Shown: one piece after another, positions 10,301 through 18,758 of the stretch
Position numbering within the stretch: position 1 is the stretch's first letter
Layout: every line of letters begins with the position of its first letter
Source: Neolewinella antarctica
GTDB lineage: Bacteria > Bacteroidota > Bacteroidia > Chitinophagales > Saprospiraceae
NCBI RefSeq assembly: GCF_011927835.1
Contig: NZ_JAATJH010000013.1
Coordinates: 1-55,227, forward strand
Reading direction: 5' to 3'
Length of the DNA stretch: 55,227 nucleotides
Program-made: the position numbers and the translations under genes
Notes under the pieces: model-generated
What the model saw: only the letters and a program-made list of their open reading frames with translations
What the model was told of the DNA's origin: nothing
Databases searched by the model: none

Positions 10301-10339
10301 GCACAGCCCCAGGAGCAGAAAGAAGCAATTATTAATCAT
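7331..10339 (-). CDS. Secreted clan GH-A-like glycoside hydrolase, two CBMs and T9SS tail (paralogue)
   Basis: The frame extends to a GTG at 10354, but the ATG at 10339 starts a clean signal peptide (MINNCFFLLLGLCCLGNTVRAQ, split at AQ), so 1002 residues. The catalytic region parallels the downstream paralogue: LGNENF (Glu198) and WLTEWG (Glu314) as acid/base and nucleophile candidates. It lacks the Ig domain of its paralogue. Two CBM6-type domains follow at about 505-650 and 655-805, then an FN3-like segment (LPVDWLTFTG onward) and a T9SS tail with FPNPTT and a final LRFQKSNQ. Its tail is of the same subtype as that of the CBM-only protein at 10646, not of its own catalytic paralogue, which suggests module exchange. 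Function: hydrolysis of an unidentified glycan at the cell surface. The tandem duplication suggests two linkage variants of one polymer. Confidence 0.7.
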   Translation of the reverse strand: MINNCFFLLLGLCCLGNTVRAQGTYPFVVPNTITAELDVRTGGQEAFRNPLLGYNIFGFNSALEKEFVRRFDPITVRFPHGLFANWYDWRTDGTRVFGTETFDYIFRDRETRTAEIDELSSIETFDRINRKVGIDGLEQLNDERLVREGTGFDIVWTFNMSADAEAGATLNEAPETLGFYDDLISRGLAVTDVELGNENFYPGQRSSFIPNATDYVARAKAMAQALKSRDPDVKVSIPLLRRGSFVDPNWNAKLTQDGTYFDAVTVHTYIGADPDNADNSDDAYSTALTARKSLASSTNNFVRPFTTKPVWLTEWGVQSGGPNAASVLGMADCYLFMAENQDIYQRANWFSVNGKLNSFVAFTDKANGSKDQIKYPLEKTAYGLAHEILNSVLANSVLLEGTMTTLELESGVDAVTARAVTKDGRTAVLIINLTDKSVPFTLKIDGTPYTEPFVHRAMQFATVGEERELPFGQDPLSVIKEGMGDITLPPLSISTVYLGDDAYLAKTNFVPDGGIVEAEDYDEGGPDVAYGEKADGRTGSNLTYRPTELVDLQNFGSRIVTFDNKFNEYQEYTLNVTKADNYDIIFTYASNSATSSGQIQVSVELPGQATADLGGRVMLPSTPRDAAGNPEFATVTKTGVQLPVGNTVLRFTTKGGGYGLDFFEVVPTPIFQAGFLGTNEFTNGVLALEAEDYDAGGPEVAYFDKSDATADGGNNPYRPGDGVDVRNFGSVTVIEGNEFNEWQEYTIDVPTAGEYVFEFNYFTGRNGTVRIQPDVDNNAMTFEVPLPRGGSPTDFVTSTSGNISLVAGEQVLRFTVAGGGYNLDRVTISEAVLPVDWLTFTGVAEQKFVNLAWRTAGEVANEGFTVQRSGNGVDWANLDFVAASATGEYGFRDQQPAAGINYYRLEQRDFDGTTDLSVIVQVDFASTFAARLFPNPTTDGIELVTQQTIVNARLLDVNGRTLRVISGDVRRLDVSDLSVGTYYLELTGAEGVRTLRFQKSNQ

Positions 10340-10471
10340 TAAACTACGTTGCACGAATATTTAATTAAGGTCTCATTTCCAGATAACTGGAAGGTGAATG
10401 GTGATGGCGTGATGGATGCCGTTTTTCACCGCTCCGGCTCGGTTTACCTCGTGTGGTATAATCCGATTGAT

Positions 10472-10487
10472 GCGCGGCCGCGGGTGC
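10472..10487 (+). repeat. 16-bp dispersed repeat, solo copy
   Basis: GCGCGGCCGCGGGTGC, exact consensus, followed by AAAATAAATG. A degenerate GGGGTGC lies about 30 bases downstream, but no inverted partner forms a hairpin. Confidence 0.65.
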
Positions 10488-10560
10488 AAAATAAATGACC
10501 GATTGCACGGGGTGCTTTATTCCGGTGAATATGTTTTTAAATGACGGTGTACTCCCTACG

Positions 10561-10603
10561 TTAAATAAAGGCGGCCGTCCATAGCTATTTACGGACGGCC
10601 GCC
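10561..10603 (-). terminator. Rho-independent terminator after the CBM-only gene
   Basis: On the minus strand GGCGGCCGTCC pairs perfectly with GGACGGCCGCC around a 12-nt loop (10570-10603), followed by TTTATTTAA. It starts about 40 bases past the stop at 10646. It shares the GGACGGCCG core with the terminator at 3902-3935. Confidence 0.8.
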
Positions 10604-10645
10604 TGAATCCAGACCACCTGCGTGGTCGAATGCATCCACGTTAAC

Positions 10646-12337
10646 TTACTTCTTCACGAAGCGCAGCGTTTCTACGCTATCCGCACCCTGCAGTTGCAGG
10701 TAGTAAGTTCCGGAGGCGAGGTCCTGCACGTCCAGCCCACGGACGTTACCGGGGACGATGCGCAGCGTACGACCGGTCACGTCGAGCAAACGAGCGTTGG
10801 CGATGGTCTGCTGGGTGGCGAACTCGATCCGGTTCGTGGTTGGGTTCGGGTAAAGGCGGGTTTCCAAATCCGCGGCGAAACTGACCTGAATGACGGAAGA
10901 AAGGTCCGTCGTACCGTCGTAATCGCGCTGCTGCAAGCGGTACAGGTTGGTCCCTGAGACGGGCCGTTGATCCGCAAAACGGTAGCTACTGGTTTCGTTG
11001 GCACCGACGAACCCCAAAGCTTCCCACTGCGCACCGTTCTGACTACGTTGCACGGTAAAGCCTTCGTTCTCTACCTCATTCGCCGTCGTCCAGGCGAGGT
11101 TGACGGACTTCTGATTAGCCGCGCCGGTAAAGGACATCCAGTCCACCGGGAGGTTCACCTCGGCAATGGTGACCTTATCCAGGTTGTAACCGCCACCGGC
11201 AACGGTGAAACGGAGCACCTGTACACCAGCGCCGAGGCTGATGGGTTGCGATCTGGCCATCACGAAATCCGCCGGCACGCCACCCGCGGGTAGGGTAACT
11301 TCAACCGGGGTCGTATTACCGGCGTCAAAATCCGCTTCCACCCGGATGACTCCGTCCCGCCCGGTAAAGTACCGGAACTCGAACACGTACTGCGCCGCGG
11401 CGGGAACGTCGATCGTGTATTCCTGCCACTCATTGAAGGTATTGTCGTTGATCACGATTGCCGGACCAAAACTTCTGACGTCCACACCGTCACCGGGGCG
11501 GTAAGTGTTGTTGCTGTTATCGGCTGGCGTATCACCGGTATCGTTGTAGGCTACGTCCTGCCCTCCGGTGTCATAGTTCTCCACTTCCAGTACCAGCGTA
11601 CCGTCTACGAAAGTATTGGGGCCGTTGAAGGGACCCTGTACGGTCGGGTCTACCGGTCCACCCGTGCCCTTGGTTACGATCACCTGATCCAAAGCGCCGC
11701 CAAAAGCGCCGAACGTGAGGCGTAAGACTTGCTCGCCCGCGATCAGCGCGACGTCTTCGAGCGTTGTGCTTGCAAAAACGGCATCACCGCCGGTGGTTAG
11801 TACTAAGGTCACCGTACCGAGGTCAACCAGTGAGGTCATCATCGTTGCCGGGTCACAGACTTCGCGCTGCACCTGGACGGTACGATTGGCGTTGCGGAGT
11901 GAGCTGGCCACGAATTCAAAGTTGTAATTACCGGCACCTTCCGTGGCGTTTACGGTGAATTCAAGGTATTCTTGACCCTGAAGTGCCGTAACGAAGACGC
12001 GTTGGAACCTATCCTGAATGTCTACGTCAGACCCGGGGCGGTAAGTATTGCCCGGGTCAGCAACGTTGCCCGCCGTTTTATCAAAAGCCCCTTGGTAACC
12101 GTCGACGGTATCATCTGGGCCGTCGGCGTCGAAGTTCTCAGCTTCAATGGTTCCGGGTAGCGAGATTACGCCCGCAAATGGCGTCTGCCCTCCCGAAACG
12201 ATGAGTTCGCTGCTGGCGCAGTCGTCGGTAACGGGGCCGGTGGGTGTTGTCCCGGCGGTAATCGTACCAATAGTAGCCGCGCAAAAAAGCCCAGTTAGTA
12301 CTGTTTGGCGAATATTCGCCGGATTAAAATTAAGCAT
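10646..12337 (-). CDS. Secreted CBM-only protein with T9SS tail
   Basis: The frame reaches 12460, but the ATG at 12337 begins a signal peptide (MLNFNPANIRQTVLTGLFCA) that matches the start of the other CBM-only gene at 16205, so 563 residues are likely. Two CBM6-type domains (first opening TIEAENFDADG, second VLEVENYDTGG), then an FN3-like segment (VNLAWTTANEVENEGFTVQR) and a T9SS tail (YPNPTT, ending LRFVKK). No catalytic domain is visible. The second CBM, FN3-like segment and tail are close relatives of the C-terminal third of the adjacent GH-A-like enzyme. A role in holding glycan at the cell surface, taking the place of SusD-type binding proteins that are absent here, is an inference. It has its own terminator. 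Confidence 0.75.
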   Translation of the reverse strand: MLNFNPANIRQTVLTGLFCAATIGTITAGTTPTGPVTDDCASSELIVSGGQTPFAGVISLPGTIEAENFDADGPDDTVDGYQGAFDKTAGNVADPGNTYRPGSDVDIQDRFQRVFVTALQGQEYLEFTVNATEGAGNYNFEFVASSLRNANRTVQVQREVCDPATMMTSLVDLGTVTLVLTTGGDAVFASTTLEDVALIAGEQVLRLTFGAFGGALDQVIVTKGTGGPVDPTVQGPFNGPNTFVDGTLVLEVENYDTGGQDVAYNDTGDTPADNSNNTYRPGDGVDVRSFGPAIVINDNTFNEWQEYTIDVPAAAQYVFEFRYFTGRDGVIRVEADFDAGNTTPVEVTLPAGGVPADFVMARSQPISLGAGVQVLRFTVAGGGYNLDKVTIAEVNLPVDWMSFTGAANQKSVNLAWTTANEVENEGFTVQRSQNGAQWEALGFVGANETSSYRFADQRPVSGTNLYRLQQRDYDGTTDLSSVIQVSFAADLETRLYPNPTTNRIEFATQQTIANARLLDVTGRTLRIVPGNVRGLDVQDLASGTYYLQLQGADSVETLRFVKK

Positions 12338-12531
12338 TGTAAAGTGTTTTATAAACCGTGAAGTTTGCGCAGCCACAGAGAGCTGGCTGCCCGTGAAAAA
12401 AGATGAGTTAAAATTCGTGCTGCCCGGAGCGGCAACGGTGTCGTTTGGTTTATAATTCAATCCTTACGTGTAATGCCATAAAATTGCCAGACAAAAGCAT
12501 TCGCACAACGCGGTGCAATTTCGTAACGGCA

Positions 12532-15258
12532 TTATCGACTAGCTGGCAGCGCGTAAGTAAACGTGTACGTACCCGCCCCCAGCGTCATTTCCGTACCGTC
12601 CGCGGTGGCCGCCGGATTTACCGTATTCGCAAGATTAGGCGTTGCCGTCACGCCCTCCGGCGAGGCACCCGGAAGCACTACCGTAGCGGTCGTATTGGGG
12701 GGGATGCTTACTTCGTACGTCATTTCTCCGTCGGCAATCGTCCACGCGGACTTGATCGGGCCGTACACGGAATCAAATTCAGCGTTCGCGTTGGTCAGGC
12801 CACCGCCAGGGTGCGGATCCAAAAAGAAATGTTTATAGCCGGGATGCTCCGGGTCGGTCCGCAGACCGGCCACGTGGGTGTACAACCACTCGCCGATCGC
12901 ACCGTAAGCGTAATGATTAAAACTATTCATGCCCGCGATGATGGAGCCGTCGGGCTTTTGCGTATCCCAGCGCTCCCAGATCGTAGTGGCACCCTGCGTG
13001 ACGGGGTATAACCAGGAAGGATATTCCTTGCGGTTCAGCAACATAAAGGCCAGGTCATCACGGCCGATTTTCGAGAGTGAGCTACACAGCAGGGGCGTAC
13101 CGACGAAACCGGTCGTCAGGTGGCCGAATTTTTTCACGTCCTCCGCAAAGTATTCGCCCACTTCATCCAGCAGTTCTTCCGGTACGAGATCGAACGTGAT
13201 CGCAAGCGCGTAAGCCGTTTGCGTGTGGGATACCAGGCGACCGCTGCGCGTAAAGTATTCGCGTTGGAACGCCGCCTTGATGTGTTCCATTAATTCCGCG
13301 TACTCCTCAGCTTCGGCGGTTTTACCCAGAATAGCCGCGGACTGGCGGACCAAACTCGTACTGTAATAGTAGTAAGCGGTGGCGATCAGGTCCTTTTCGG
13401 TCACCGACCCGGCGTAATCGGGTTTTTCGGAGTGGAAGGCGAGCCAGTCGCCCCAGTGCCAATCTTTGTTGTTGTTCCAGAGAAAGTCTTCCCCGGCCTT
13501 CATCCGCATGAACTCCACCCAGCCCTTCATACTCGCGTACTGTTCGGCCAAAATGCGTTCGTCGCCGTAACTCTGGTACACCGACCAGGGGATCACCGTC
13601 GCGGCATCCCCCCAGGCGGTCGCCCCACCCTTCTCGTCCCACATATCGGGAACGACGTGCGTGACCATGCCGTTTTCCAGCTGATCCACCGCCAGGTCTT
13701 TAAGCCATTTCGTGTAGAAGGAAGCCACGTCGTAGTTATAGGCGGCCGTCATGCTGAAGACCTGCGCGTCGCCCGTCCAACCCACGCGCTCGTCGCGCTG
13801 CGGGCAGTCGGTGGGGATGTCGAGGAAGTTGTCCTTCTGGCCCCACTGGATGTTGCTCTGCAATTGGTTGATCAGTTCGTCGGAGCAGGAGAAGTCGCCC
13901 GTCGGCTCCATGTCGGAGTGGATGACGATGCCGGTCAACTGGTCCACGGTGGGTTTGAAGCCCATCACCTTGATGAAGCGAAACCCGTGAAAGGTGAACC
14001 GGGGCTCGAAAACCTCTTCTCCCCCACCCTTCAGTACGTAGACATCCGTGGCCTCGGCGGCCCGCAGGTTCTCGGTGAAGAAGTTGCCTTCCTTATCGAG
14101 CACTTCGGCAAACTTCAGCGTGACGGAATCACCCGCGTTGCCGTTCACCACGATGCGGGCGCGGCCGACGATGTTTTGGCCGAGGTCGTACACTTGCTCG
14201 CCCTTCGGCGTAACGATGATTTCGATGGGCGTGATCTCTTCGATCGCGCGCACGGGCAGGCCATTGGAGGCGACAAGTTGATCCTTAGGGATGTCGGCCA
14301 CGGCTACTTTGGACCACGCGGCGTCATCAAAACCGTTCATTTTCCAGCCGGTCGGCTCCTTACGGGCGTCGTACCGTTCACCGTTGTAGATATCGGAAAG
14401 GCGGAAAGCGCCCGTGCCGGCCCGCCAGCTGGCGTCGGTTCCGATCACTTCGGTGTCGCCGTTTTCGTATTCGATCACGATTTGCGCCAGCAGGGCGAGT
14501 TTGTCGCCGTAGTAGCCCCGTTTACCGTCCCAGCCGAGGTAGCCGCGGTACCAGCCATCGGCGACGTTTGCCGCAATCGTGTTCTGAGTGCCGAGCATGG
14601 CGGTCACGTCGTAAGTCTGGTACTGGAGGCGCTTGTGGTAACTGGTGAACCCGGGGGTAAAAAGTTGGTCGCCGACCTTCTTACCGTTGAGATAGCACTC
14701 GTAGATACCGTGGCTCGTGGCGTACAAACGTGCCGAGCGGATTTTCTTTTTTGCGCTAAATTCCTTCCGGTAGTAGTGGGAAGGTAGCGACGTCGGGGAG
14801 GTAGGCTCGTTGGCGAGCGTGATCCAGGCGGCGGGCCAGTCGCTGGTTTCGGTCAGGCCCATTTCCCAGAACGCGGGGGCACTCCATTCACTGGGCGTGT
14901 CGTCCTGGTTCCAAATTCTGACCTGCCAGTAGGCGCGTTCGCCGGAAGCGAGCGCGGGGCCGGCGTAGGCCACGTTGGTGGATTTATCGCTGGTCACCTT
15001 TCCGGTGGACCAGGTATTTTTTTTGGTTTTGCTGAGGTTAGGGGTAGATTTGGCTACCCGAATCTCGTAAGCGGTTTGGTGGGCATCGGTTGCCGCGTCG
15101 ACCATCCACCAGCTCAGGCGCGGGGCATCCACGTCGATGCCGACCGGATCGGTGTGGTACTCGCAGCGCAGGTTCGCAACGCTGGGTTGAGCAAATAAGG
15201 CGGTTGTAAAAAGACTAAAAAGTAGAAAACTGAAAAGGGCCGCGTGGCGAATTTGCAT
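12532..15258 (-). CDS. Alpha-L-rhamnosidase, GH78
   Basis: 908 residues with signal peptide (ending LFAQ, about residue 24). Order: Ig-like N-terminal rhamnosidase domain (about 28-132, with HQTAYEIRVAKS and AYWQVRIWNQDD), the concanavalin-like rhamnosidase domain (about 160-345), a second sandwich (350-445), the (alpha/alpha)6 barrel (about 450-800) and a C-terminal sandwich. The barrel carries IPTDCPQRDERVGWTGDAQV at 481-500, the GH78 signature with its catalytic acids, and WHWGDW further on. It releases terminal L-rhamnose from oligosaccharides, feeding the rhamnose operon 16 kb away. There is no T9SS tail, so the periplasm is the likely site. It lies between two CBM-only genes and is separated from the upstream one by a repeat hairpin. 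Confidence 0.92.
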   Translation of the reverse strand: MQIRHAALFSFLLFSLFTTALFAQPSVANLRCEYHTDPVGIDVDAPRLSWWMVDAATDAHQTAYEIRVAKSTPNLSKTKKNTWSTGKVTSDKSTNVAYAGPALASGERAYWQVRIWNQDDTPSEWSAPAFWEMGLTETSDWPAAWITLANEPTSPTSLPSHYYRKEFSAKKKIRSARLYATSHGIYECYLNGKKVGDQLFTPGFTSYHKRLQYQTYDVTAMLGTQNTIAANVADGWYRGYLGWDGKRGYYGDKLALLAQIVIEYENGDTEVIGTDASWRAGTGAFRLSDIYNGERYDARKEPTGWKMNGFDDAAWSKVAVADIPKDQLVASNGLPVRAIEEITPIEIIVTPKGEQVYDLGQNIVGRARIVVNGNAGDSVTLKFAEVLDKEGNFFTENLRAAEATDVYVLKGGGEEVFEPRFTFHGFRFIKVMGFKPTVDQLTGIVIHSDMEPTGDFSCSDELINQLQSNIQWGQKDNFLDIPTDCPQRDERVGWTGDAQVFSMTAAYNYDVASFYTKWLKDLAVDQLENGMVTHVVPDMWDEKGGATAWGDAATVIPWSVYQSYGDERILAEQYASMKGWVEFMRMKAGEDFLWNNNKDWHWGDWLAFHSEKPDYAGSVTEKDLIATAYYYYSTSLVRQSAAILGKTAEAEEYAELMEHIKAAFQREYFTRSGRLVSHTQTAYALAITFDLVPEELLDEVGEYFAEDVKKFGHLTTGFVGTPLLCSSLSKIGRDDLAFMLLNRKEYPSWLYPVTQGATTIWERWDTQKPDGSIIAGMNSFNHYAYGAIGEWLYTHVAGLRTDPEHPGYKHFFLDPHPGGGLTNANAEFDSVYGPIKSAWTIADGEMTYEVSIPPNTTATVVLPGASPEGVTATPNLANTVNPAATADGTEMTLGAGTYTFTYALPASR

Positions 15259-15281
15259 GGCATGATGTTGTTAAAGCATAA

Positions 15282-15353
15282 AAAGAGGGCGCGGTCGCAG
15301 GTGCCGAGAAAATCCTGCTGAACAAGTTTCCCCGGTACCCGCGGCCGCGCCCT
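15282..15353 (-). terminator. Inverted pair of the 16-bp repeat forming a terminator-like hairpin
   Basis: GCGCGGTCGCAGGTGC at 15289-15304 faces its inverted copy GTACCCGCGGCCGCGC at 15335-15350. With flanks this gives a stem of about 20 bp (15287-15353) with three or four mismatches. On the minus strand it begins six bases after the stop of the CBM-only gene (15360) and is followed by a T-rich run (15280-15286, TCTTTTT), as expected of a terminator in front of the rhamnosidase gene. Confidence 0.65.
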
Positions 15354-15359
15354 AATACC

Positions 15360-16205
15360 CTACTGGAAAATAACCTTCCGCATGGCGGTGGCGGTGCGCA
15401 CGACGTACGTACCGCGGTCGAGAAGTGACAAGTCGATCTCACGACCCTGACCGGCGGCGACCATCTGGCCGACGAGTGAGTACACCTTCCAGTCCGCTAC
15501 CTCGTCCAGCAGAAAACGACCGTTGGAACTGGGGTTGGGGGAGATGCTTAATTGCGCAACCTTCGGTGCGGAGAAAACCGAAGTGCTGCCACCGCCTACC
15601 TTGGTGAACGTGATGTTGTCCAGGTTAAAGCCAAAGTTGACAATGTTGACGCGGAGTACCTGTACGCCAGCCTTGAGCATGATCGTTGCGGGGTCGTCGA
15701 ACGCGACGGTCTTGTAATCGTTGAAGCCCTCAGTCGCGAAAAAGTACTGATTTTCCACAAGGACGCGCGTGCTGTCCTCCCCGGGTATGCTCAGTCCGAG
15801 CTCGGCACCGGCGCGACCAACGCCAACGACCGCTTCAATGGAGTATTCGCCGGCTTCGGCAACGTCGACGGTGTATTCCAACCATTCGCCGTTCCCGACG
15901 TAACCCACAATTCTGCGTGCGGGCATTCCGTCCGCTTCCGGGCGGTCTTCGATGTCGACGTCAGCGTCGCCACGGTAGGTGCTGCCACCCTGATTGGGGG
16001 CTTTGTCCGCGGGGTTGATCTCGTTCCAGGAAATGCCCTGACCGCCGTTATCAAAATCTTCGAATTCAATGGTGCCGGGGATGGCGTGGGGTCCGGTTTC
16101 GAGGAAAGGCGTCTGCTCCTGAGCGGTCAGGACACTCGCCCCGGCCAGGCAAAATAAACCGGTAAATAAAAAGGGGCGAACATTCGCCAGGGTAAAGTTG
16201 AGCAT
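15360..16205 (-). CDS. Small secreted CBM protein with T9SS tail
   Basis: The frame reaches 16259, but the ATG at 16205 gives a proper signal peptide (MLNFTLANVRPFLFTGLFCL, ending LTAQ) similar to that of the gene at 12337, giving 281 residues. One CBM6-type domain (TIEFEDFDNGGQGISWNE at the start, GEWLEYTVDV in the middle, INFGFNLDNITF at the end) and a T9SS tail with SISPNPSSNGRF and final RKVIFQ. The tail belongs to the same subtype as that of the 4059-7049 enzyme. No catalytic module. Likely a surface or released glycan-binding protein; ligand unknown. It lies upstream of the rhamnosidase, separated by the hairpin at 15282-15353. Confidence 0.7.
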   Translation of the reverse strand: MLNFTLANVRPFLFTGLFCLAGASVLTAQEQTPFLETGPHAIPGTIEFEDFDNGGQGISWNEINPADKAPNQGGSTYRGDADVDIEDRPEADGMPARRIVGYVGNGEWLEYTVDVAEAGEYSIEAVVGVGRAGAELGLSIPGEDSTRVLVENQYFFATEGFNDYKTVAFDDPATIMLKAGVQVLRVNIVNFGFNLDNITFTKVGGGSTSVFSAPKVAQLSISPNPSSNGRFLLDEVADWKVYSLVGQMVAAGQGREIDLSLLDRGTYVVRTATAMRKVIFQ

Positions 16206-16568
16206 GTAATTGAGATTAATGCGATTAAAATAAAACGGGCCAAATGGTGGCACCGCCAAAATATTGTATTTCAGGACACTAATCTAAGCTGCGAATGTGG
16301 TACGGCAAAATATTGTGGGGTCACTGCCGACGATTAATTAAATGCAATGGATTGCAACATTTTATGCCACTAATTTTAGTGCCAAAACGGAAGCGAATAG
16401 CTTGATTCCCGATCGGCAGATAGCATCACCGTGCAGTCGATCGATCACCGATCGATGCTGCTTAGTGCCTTCTTTCGTACGTACGCTTATCGTTGGAAAA
16501 AATTAGTTCGACCGCTCGCCGGCGTAATAATCTGAATCGCCAGTGGCGATTCGCCGGTATCCGCCCGG
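16206..16568. other. Intergenic gap upstream of the small CBM gene
   Basis: 363 bases without a gene, between the GH3 stop (16569) and the CBM start. It contains a perfect 7-bp dyad TCGATCG/CGATCGA (16437-16443 and 16449-16455), with flanking GCAG and CTGC, and a TGCAATGGATTGCA dyad near 16343-16356. These could be operators or a weak terminator; there is no T-run. No promoter box could be assigned. Confidence 0.45.
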
Positions 16569-18758
16569 TTACCGCGCGGACGGTTCGTTTGTCGTTAACG
16601 TAACGGTCTTTAAGTCCTCGGCGCGGGAGGAGCCGCCGACGGAAATCGTAAAGGTTCCCGCCTCCACTACTTTCTCCAATTCGGCGTCGTACAGCGCGAG
16701 TTGCTCAAAGCCGAGCGGAAACGTCACGGTTTTCGTTTCACCGGGCTCGAGGGCCACGCGTTCGAATCCCTTGAGTAATTTATTGTAGCGACCGACCGAC
16801 GCGTAATCGTCCCGGACGTACAACTGCACGACCTCTTCACCCGCCCGGTCGCCCGTATTCGTCACAGTCACGGAAACCGTAGTAGAATCAGCTAGCGCGA
16901 TCGCGGGTGCCAGCAGGGTGGGCTCGCCGTACGCGAACGTGGTGTAACTCAGGCCAAAGCCGAAGGGGTACAACGGCGTTTTATCGGCAAATCGGTACTG
17001 ACCGCTCCCGGAGCCAACGAAGTCGGGCCGCTCCAGGTAGGTGACCGGAATCTGGCCGACCCCGCGCGGAAAGGAAACCGTCAGTTTGCCCCCGGGATTG
17101 TAGTCGCCGAAGATCACGTCCGCCAACGCTTCACCCGTTCGCATCCCCAGGTACCAGCCTTCGATGATGGCGGGGATGTTCTCGGCGAGGTAATTGATTG
17201 CTAAGGGCCGGCCGTTGAGCAGAACGGCAACGATGGGTTTGCCGGTCGCCTCGATGGCTTTCACCAGTTCTTCCTGCACGCCGAACAGGTCCAGAGTCTC
17301 CCGGTCCGTGCCTTCACCGCAGGTTTCCGTGGAGCCACCGATGGCCAGAATAACCACGTCGGAACGCCGGGCGGCGGCGACGGCTTCCGCGAAACCAGCG
17401 GTTGACTCACTTTTAAGGGCGGCACCCTCCGCGTAATTCACTTGTATTTTATCGCCAACTTTCGCTTCGATGCCCTCGATCACGGACGTGAAGTACGGCG
17501 GGATGCCGGAGTAGCCACCCATCTGCGTGTACCTACCGTTCGGCAGCCGTACTTCGGCGGCGTTGGGGCCGATGACCGCAATTGACTTCAACTTAGTGAC
17601 GTCGAGGGGTAATAGTTGATCGTCGTTCTTCAGCAGCGTCACCGCCTTGTGCGCCAGGTGGAGGGCGAAATCCTGTGCTTCCTGCGTACTGACCAGTGTA
17701 TCGGCGTACACCCGGTCATCGTCGAATAAGCCGAGTTTGTACTTCATCGTCAGGATACGGCGCACGCTCTGGTCAACGTACTTCATCAGGGACGGGTCGG
17801 CTTCCAGGGTATCGCGCAGTACGTTGTCGATGTAGGCGGAGAACTTGGGACTTTTACCGATGACCAAATCCATGTCGACGCCGGCCTTGAGGCCCATGAC
17901 GGCCGCCTCCGTCCGGTTTTTGGCGATGAAGTGCATGAGTTCGAGGCGCGATACGTCGTTGTTGTCGGATACGATGAAACCGTCGAAACCCCACTCGTCC
18001 CGGAGCAGACCGGTCAGGCGCTTACCGTCCATGTGCAGCGGAATACCGTTCATGTCCTGGTGGCCGGGCATGATGCAGCCGACGCGGGCCTCCTTGACGG
18101 CGGCCTCGAAGGGGGGTAGATAGATCTCCTTTAAGCGACGCTCGGAGATGTCCACGAAGCCAGCGTTGATGCCCCGGCGGTTCTCGGGGTAACCGACAAA
18201 GTGCTTGGCCGTGGCGAGCACGTGGTTCTCATCCAGGTACTCATCGCCCATGCCCTGCAGACCCTGGATGAACGCAACGCCCATCCGGGTAACCAAGTAA
18301 GGGTCTTCCCCGTAGGATTCTTCCACCCGTCCGTACCGCGCGTCGCCGTTAGTGACGTCCAGATTCGGCGAGTAGCAGTGGCTAATGTTGACCGCCCGGG
18401 CCTCCCGCGCGATGATGTCCGTCATTTGCCGCACCAGTTCCGGTTCCCACGTGCCACCGAGGGCGATCGCCTGGGGATAGACCGTCGCGCCTTCGATCCA
18501 CAAACCGTGGAGGCATTCGCTGTACCGCATCAGGGGAATACCGAGACTATCGTTAGCCGGGGCGTCCTGGGTTAGCTCGGCTACTTTGTCGGCCGTGCTC
18601 ATTTTGCTCATCAGTTCACTCACCCGGTCGTCGAACTCGCCCTCACCGGTGGAGGAAGTAGTCGCAGAGTCACACCCCGCCAACAGGCAGGTAAGTGGAA
18701 GGGCAATCAGGAGGGCGAAACGCCGGCGGAAGACGGTAAGTAGTAGTGGGTGCATCAT
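16569..18758 (-). CDS. GH3 family beta-glycosidase, lipoprotein
   Basis: 729 residues starting MMHP, with a lipobox (LLAGC, Cys29), so membrane-anchored in the periplasm or outer membrane. The N-terminal barrel has KHFVGY (185-190) and GFDGFIVSDN with Asp265 as the catalytic nucleophile. The C-terminal alpha/beta sandwich carries GGSTETCGEGTDRE, where GH3 enzymes usually have the acid/base Glu, and the FN3-like cap is at about 635-720. Family activities include beta-glucosidase and beta-xylosidase; beta-xylosidase would fit an ulvan-type substrate. Its ATG overlaps the stop of the upstream lyase gene as TAATG, so translation is probably coupled. It is last of the three-gene sulfatase-lyase-GH3 unit. 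Confidence 0.88.
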   Translation of the reverse strand: MMHPLLLTVFRRRFALLIALPLTCLLAGCDSATTSSTGEGEFDDRVSELMSKMSTADKVAELTQDAPANDSLGIPLMRYSECLHGLWIEGATVYPQAIALGGTWEPELVRQMTDIIAREARAVNISHCYSPNLDVTNGDARYGRVEESYGEDPYLVTRMGVAFIQGLQGMGDEYLDENHVLATAKHFVGYPENRRGINAGFVDISERRLKEIYLPPFEAAVKEARVGCIMPGHQDMNGIPLHMDGKRLTGLLRDEWGFDGFIVSDNNDVSRLELMHFIAKNRTEAAVMGLKAGVDMDLVIGKSPKFSAYIDNVLRDTLEADPSLMKYVDQSVRRILTMKYKLGLFDDDRVYADTLVSTQEAQDFALHLAHKAVTLLKNDDQLLPLDVTKLKSIAVIGPNAAEVRLPNGRYTQMGGYSGIPPYFTSVIEGIEAKVGDKIQVNYAEGAALKSESTAGFAEAVAAARRSDVVILAIGGSTETCGEGTDRETLDLFGVQEELVKAIEATGKPIVAVLLNGRPLAINYLAENIPAIIEGWYLGMRTGEALADVIFGDYNPGGKLTVSFPRGVGQIPVTYLERPDFVGSGSGQYRFADKTPLYPFGFGLSYTTFAYGEPTLLAPAIALADSTTVSVTVTNTGDRAGEEVVQLYVRDDYASVGRYNKLLKGFERVALEPGETKTVTFPLGFEQLALYDAELEKVVEAGTFTISVGGSSRAEDLKTVTLTTNEPSAR

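Larger units (their letters stand above)
10340..10645. other. Intergenic gap upstream of the second GH-A-like gene
   Basis: 306 bases without a gene. It holds a solo copy of the 16-bp repeat (10472-10487) and the terminator hairpin of the CBM-only gene (10561-10603). The remainder presumably carries the promoter of the 7331-10339 gene; no convincing TAnnTTTG box was found. Confidence 0.5.
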
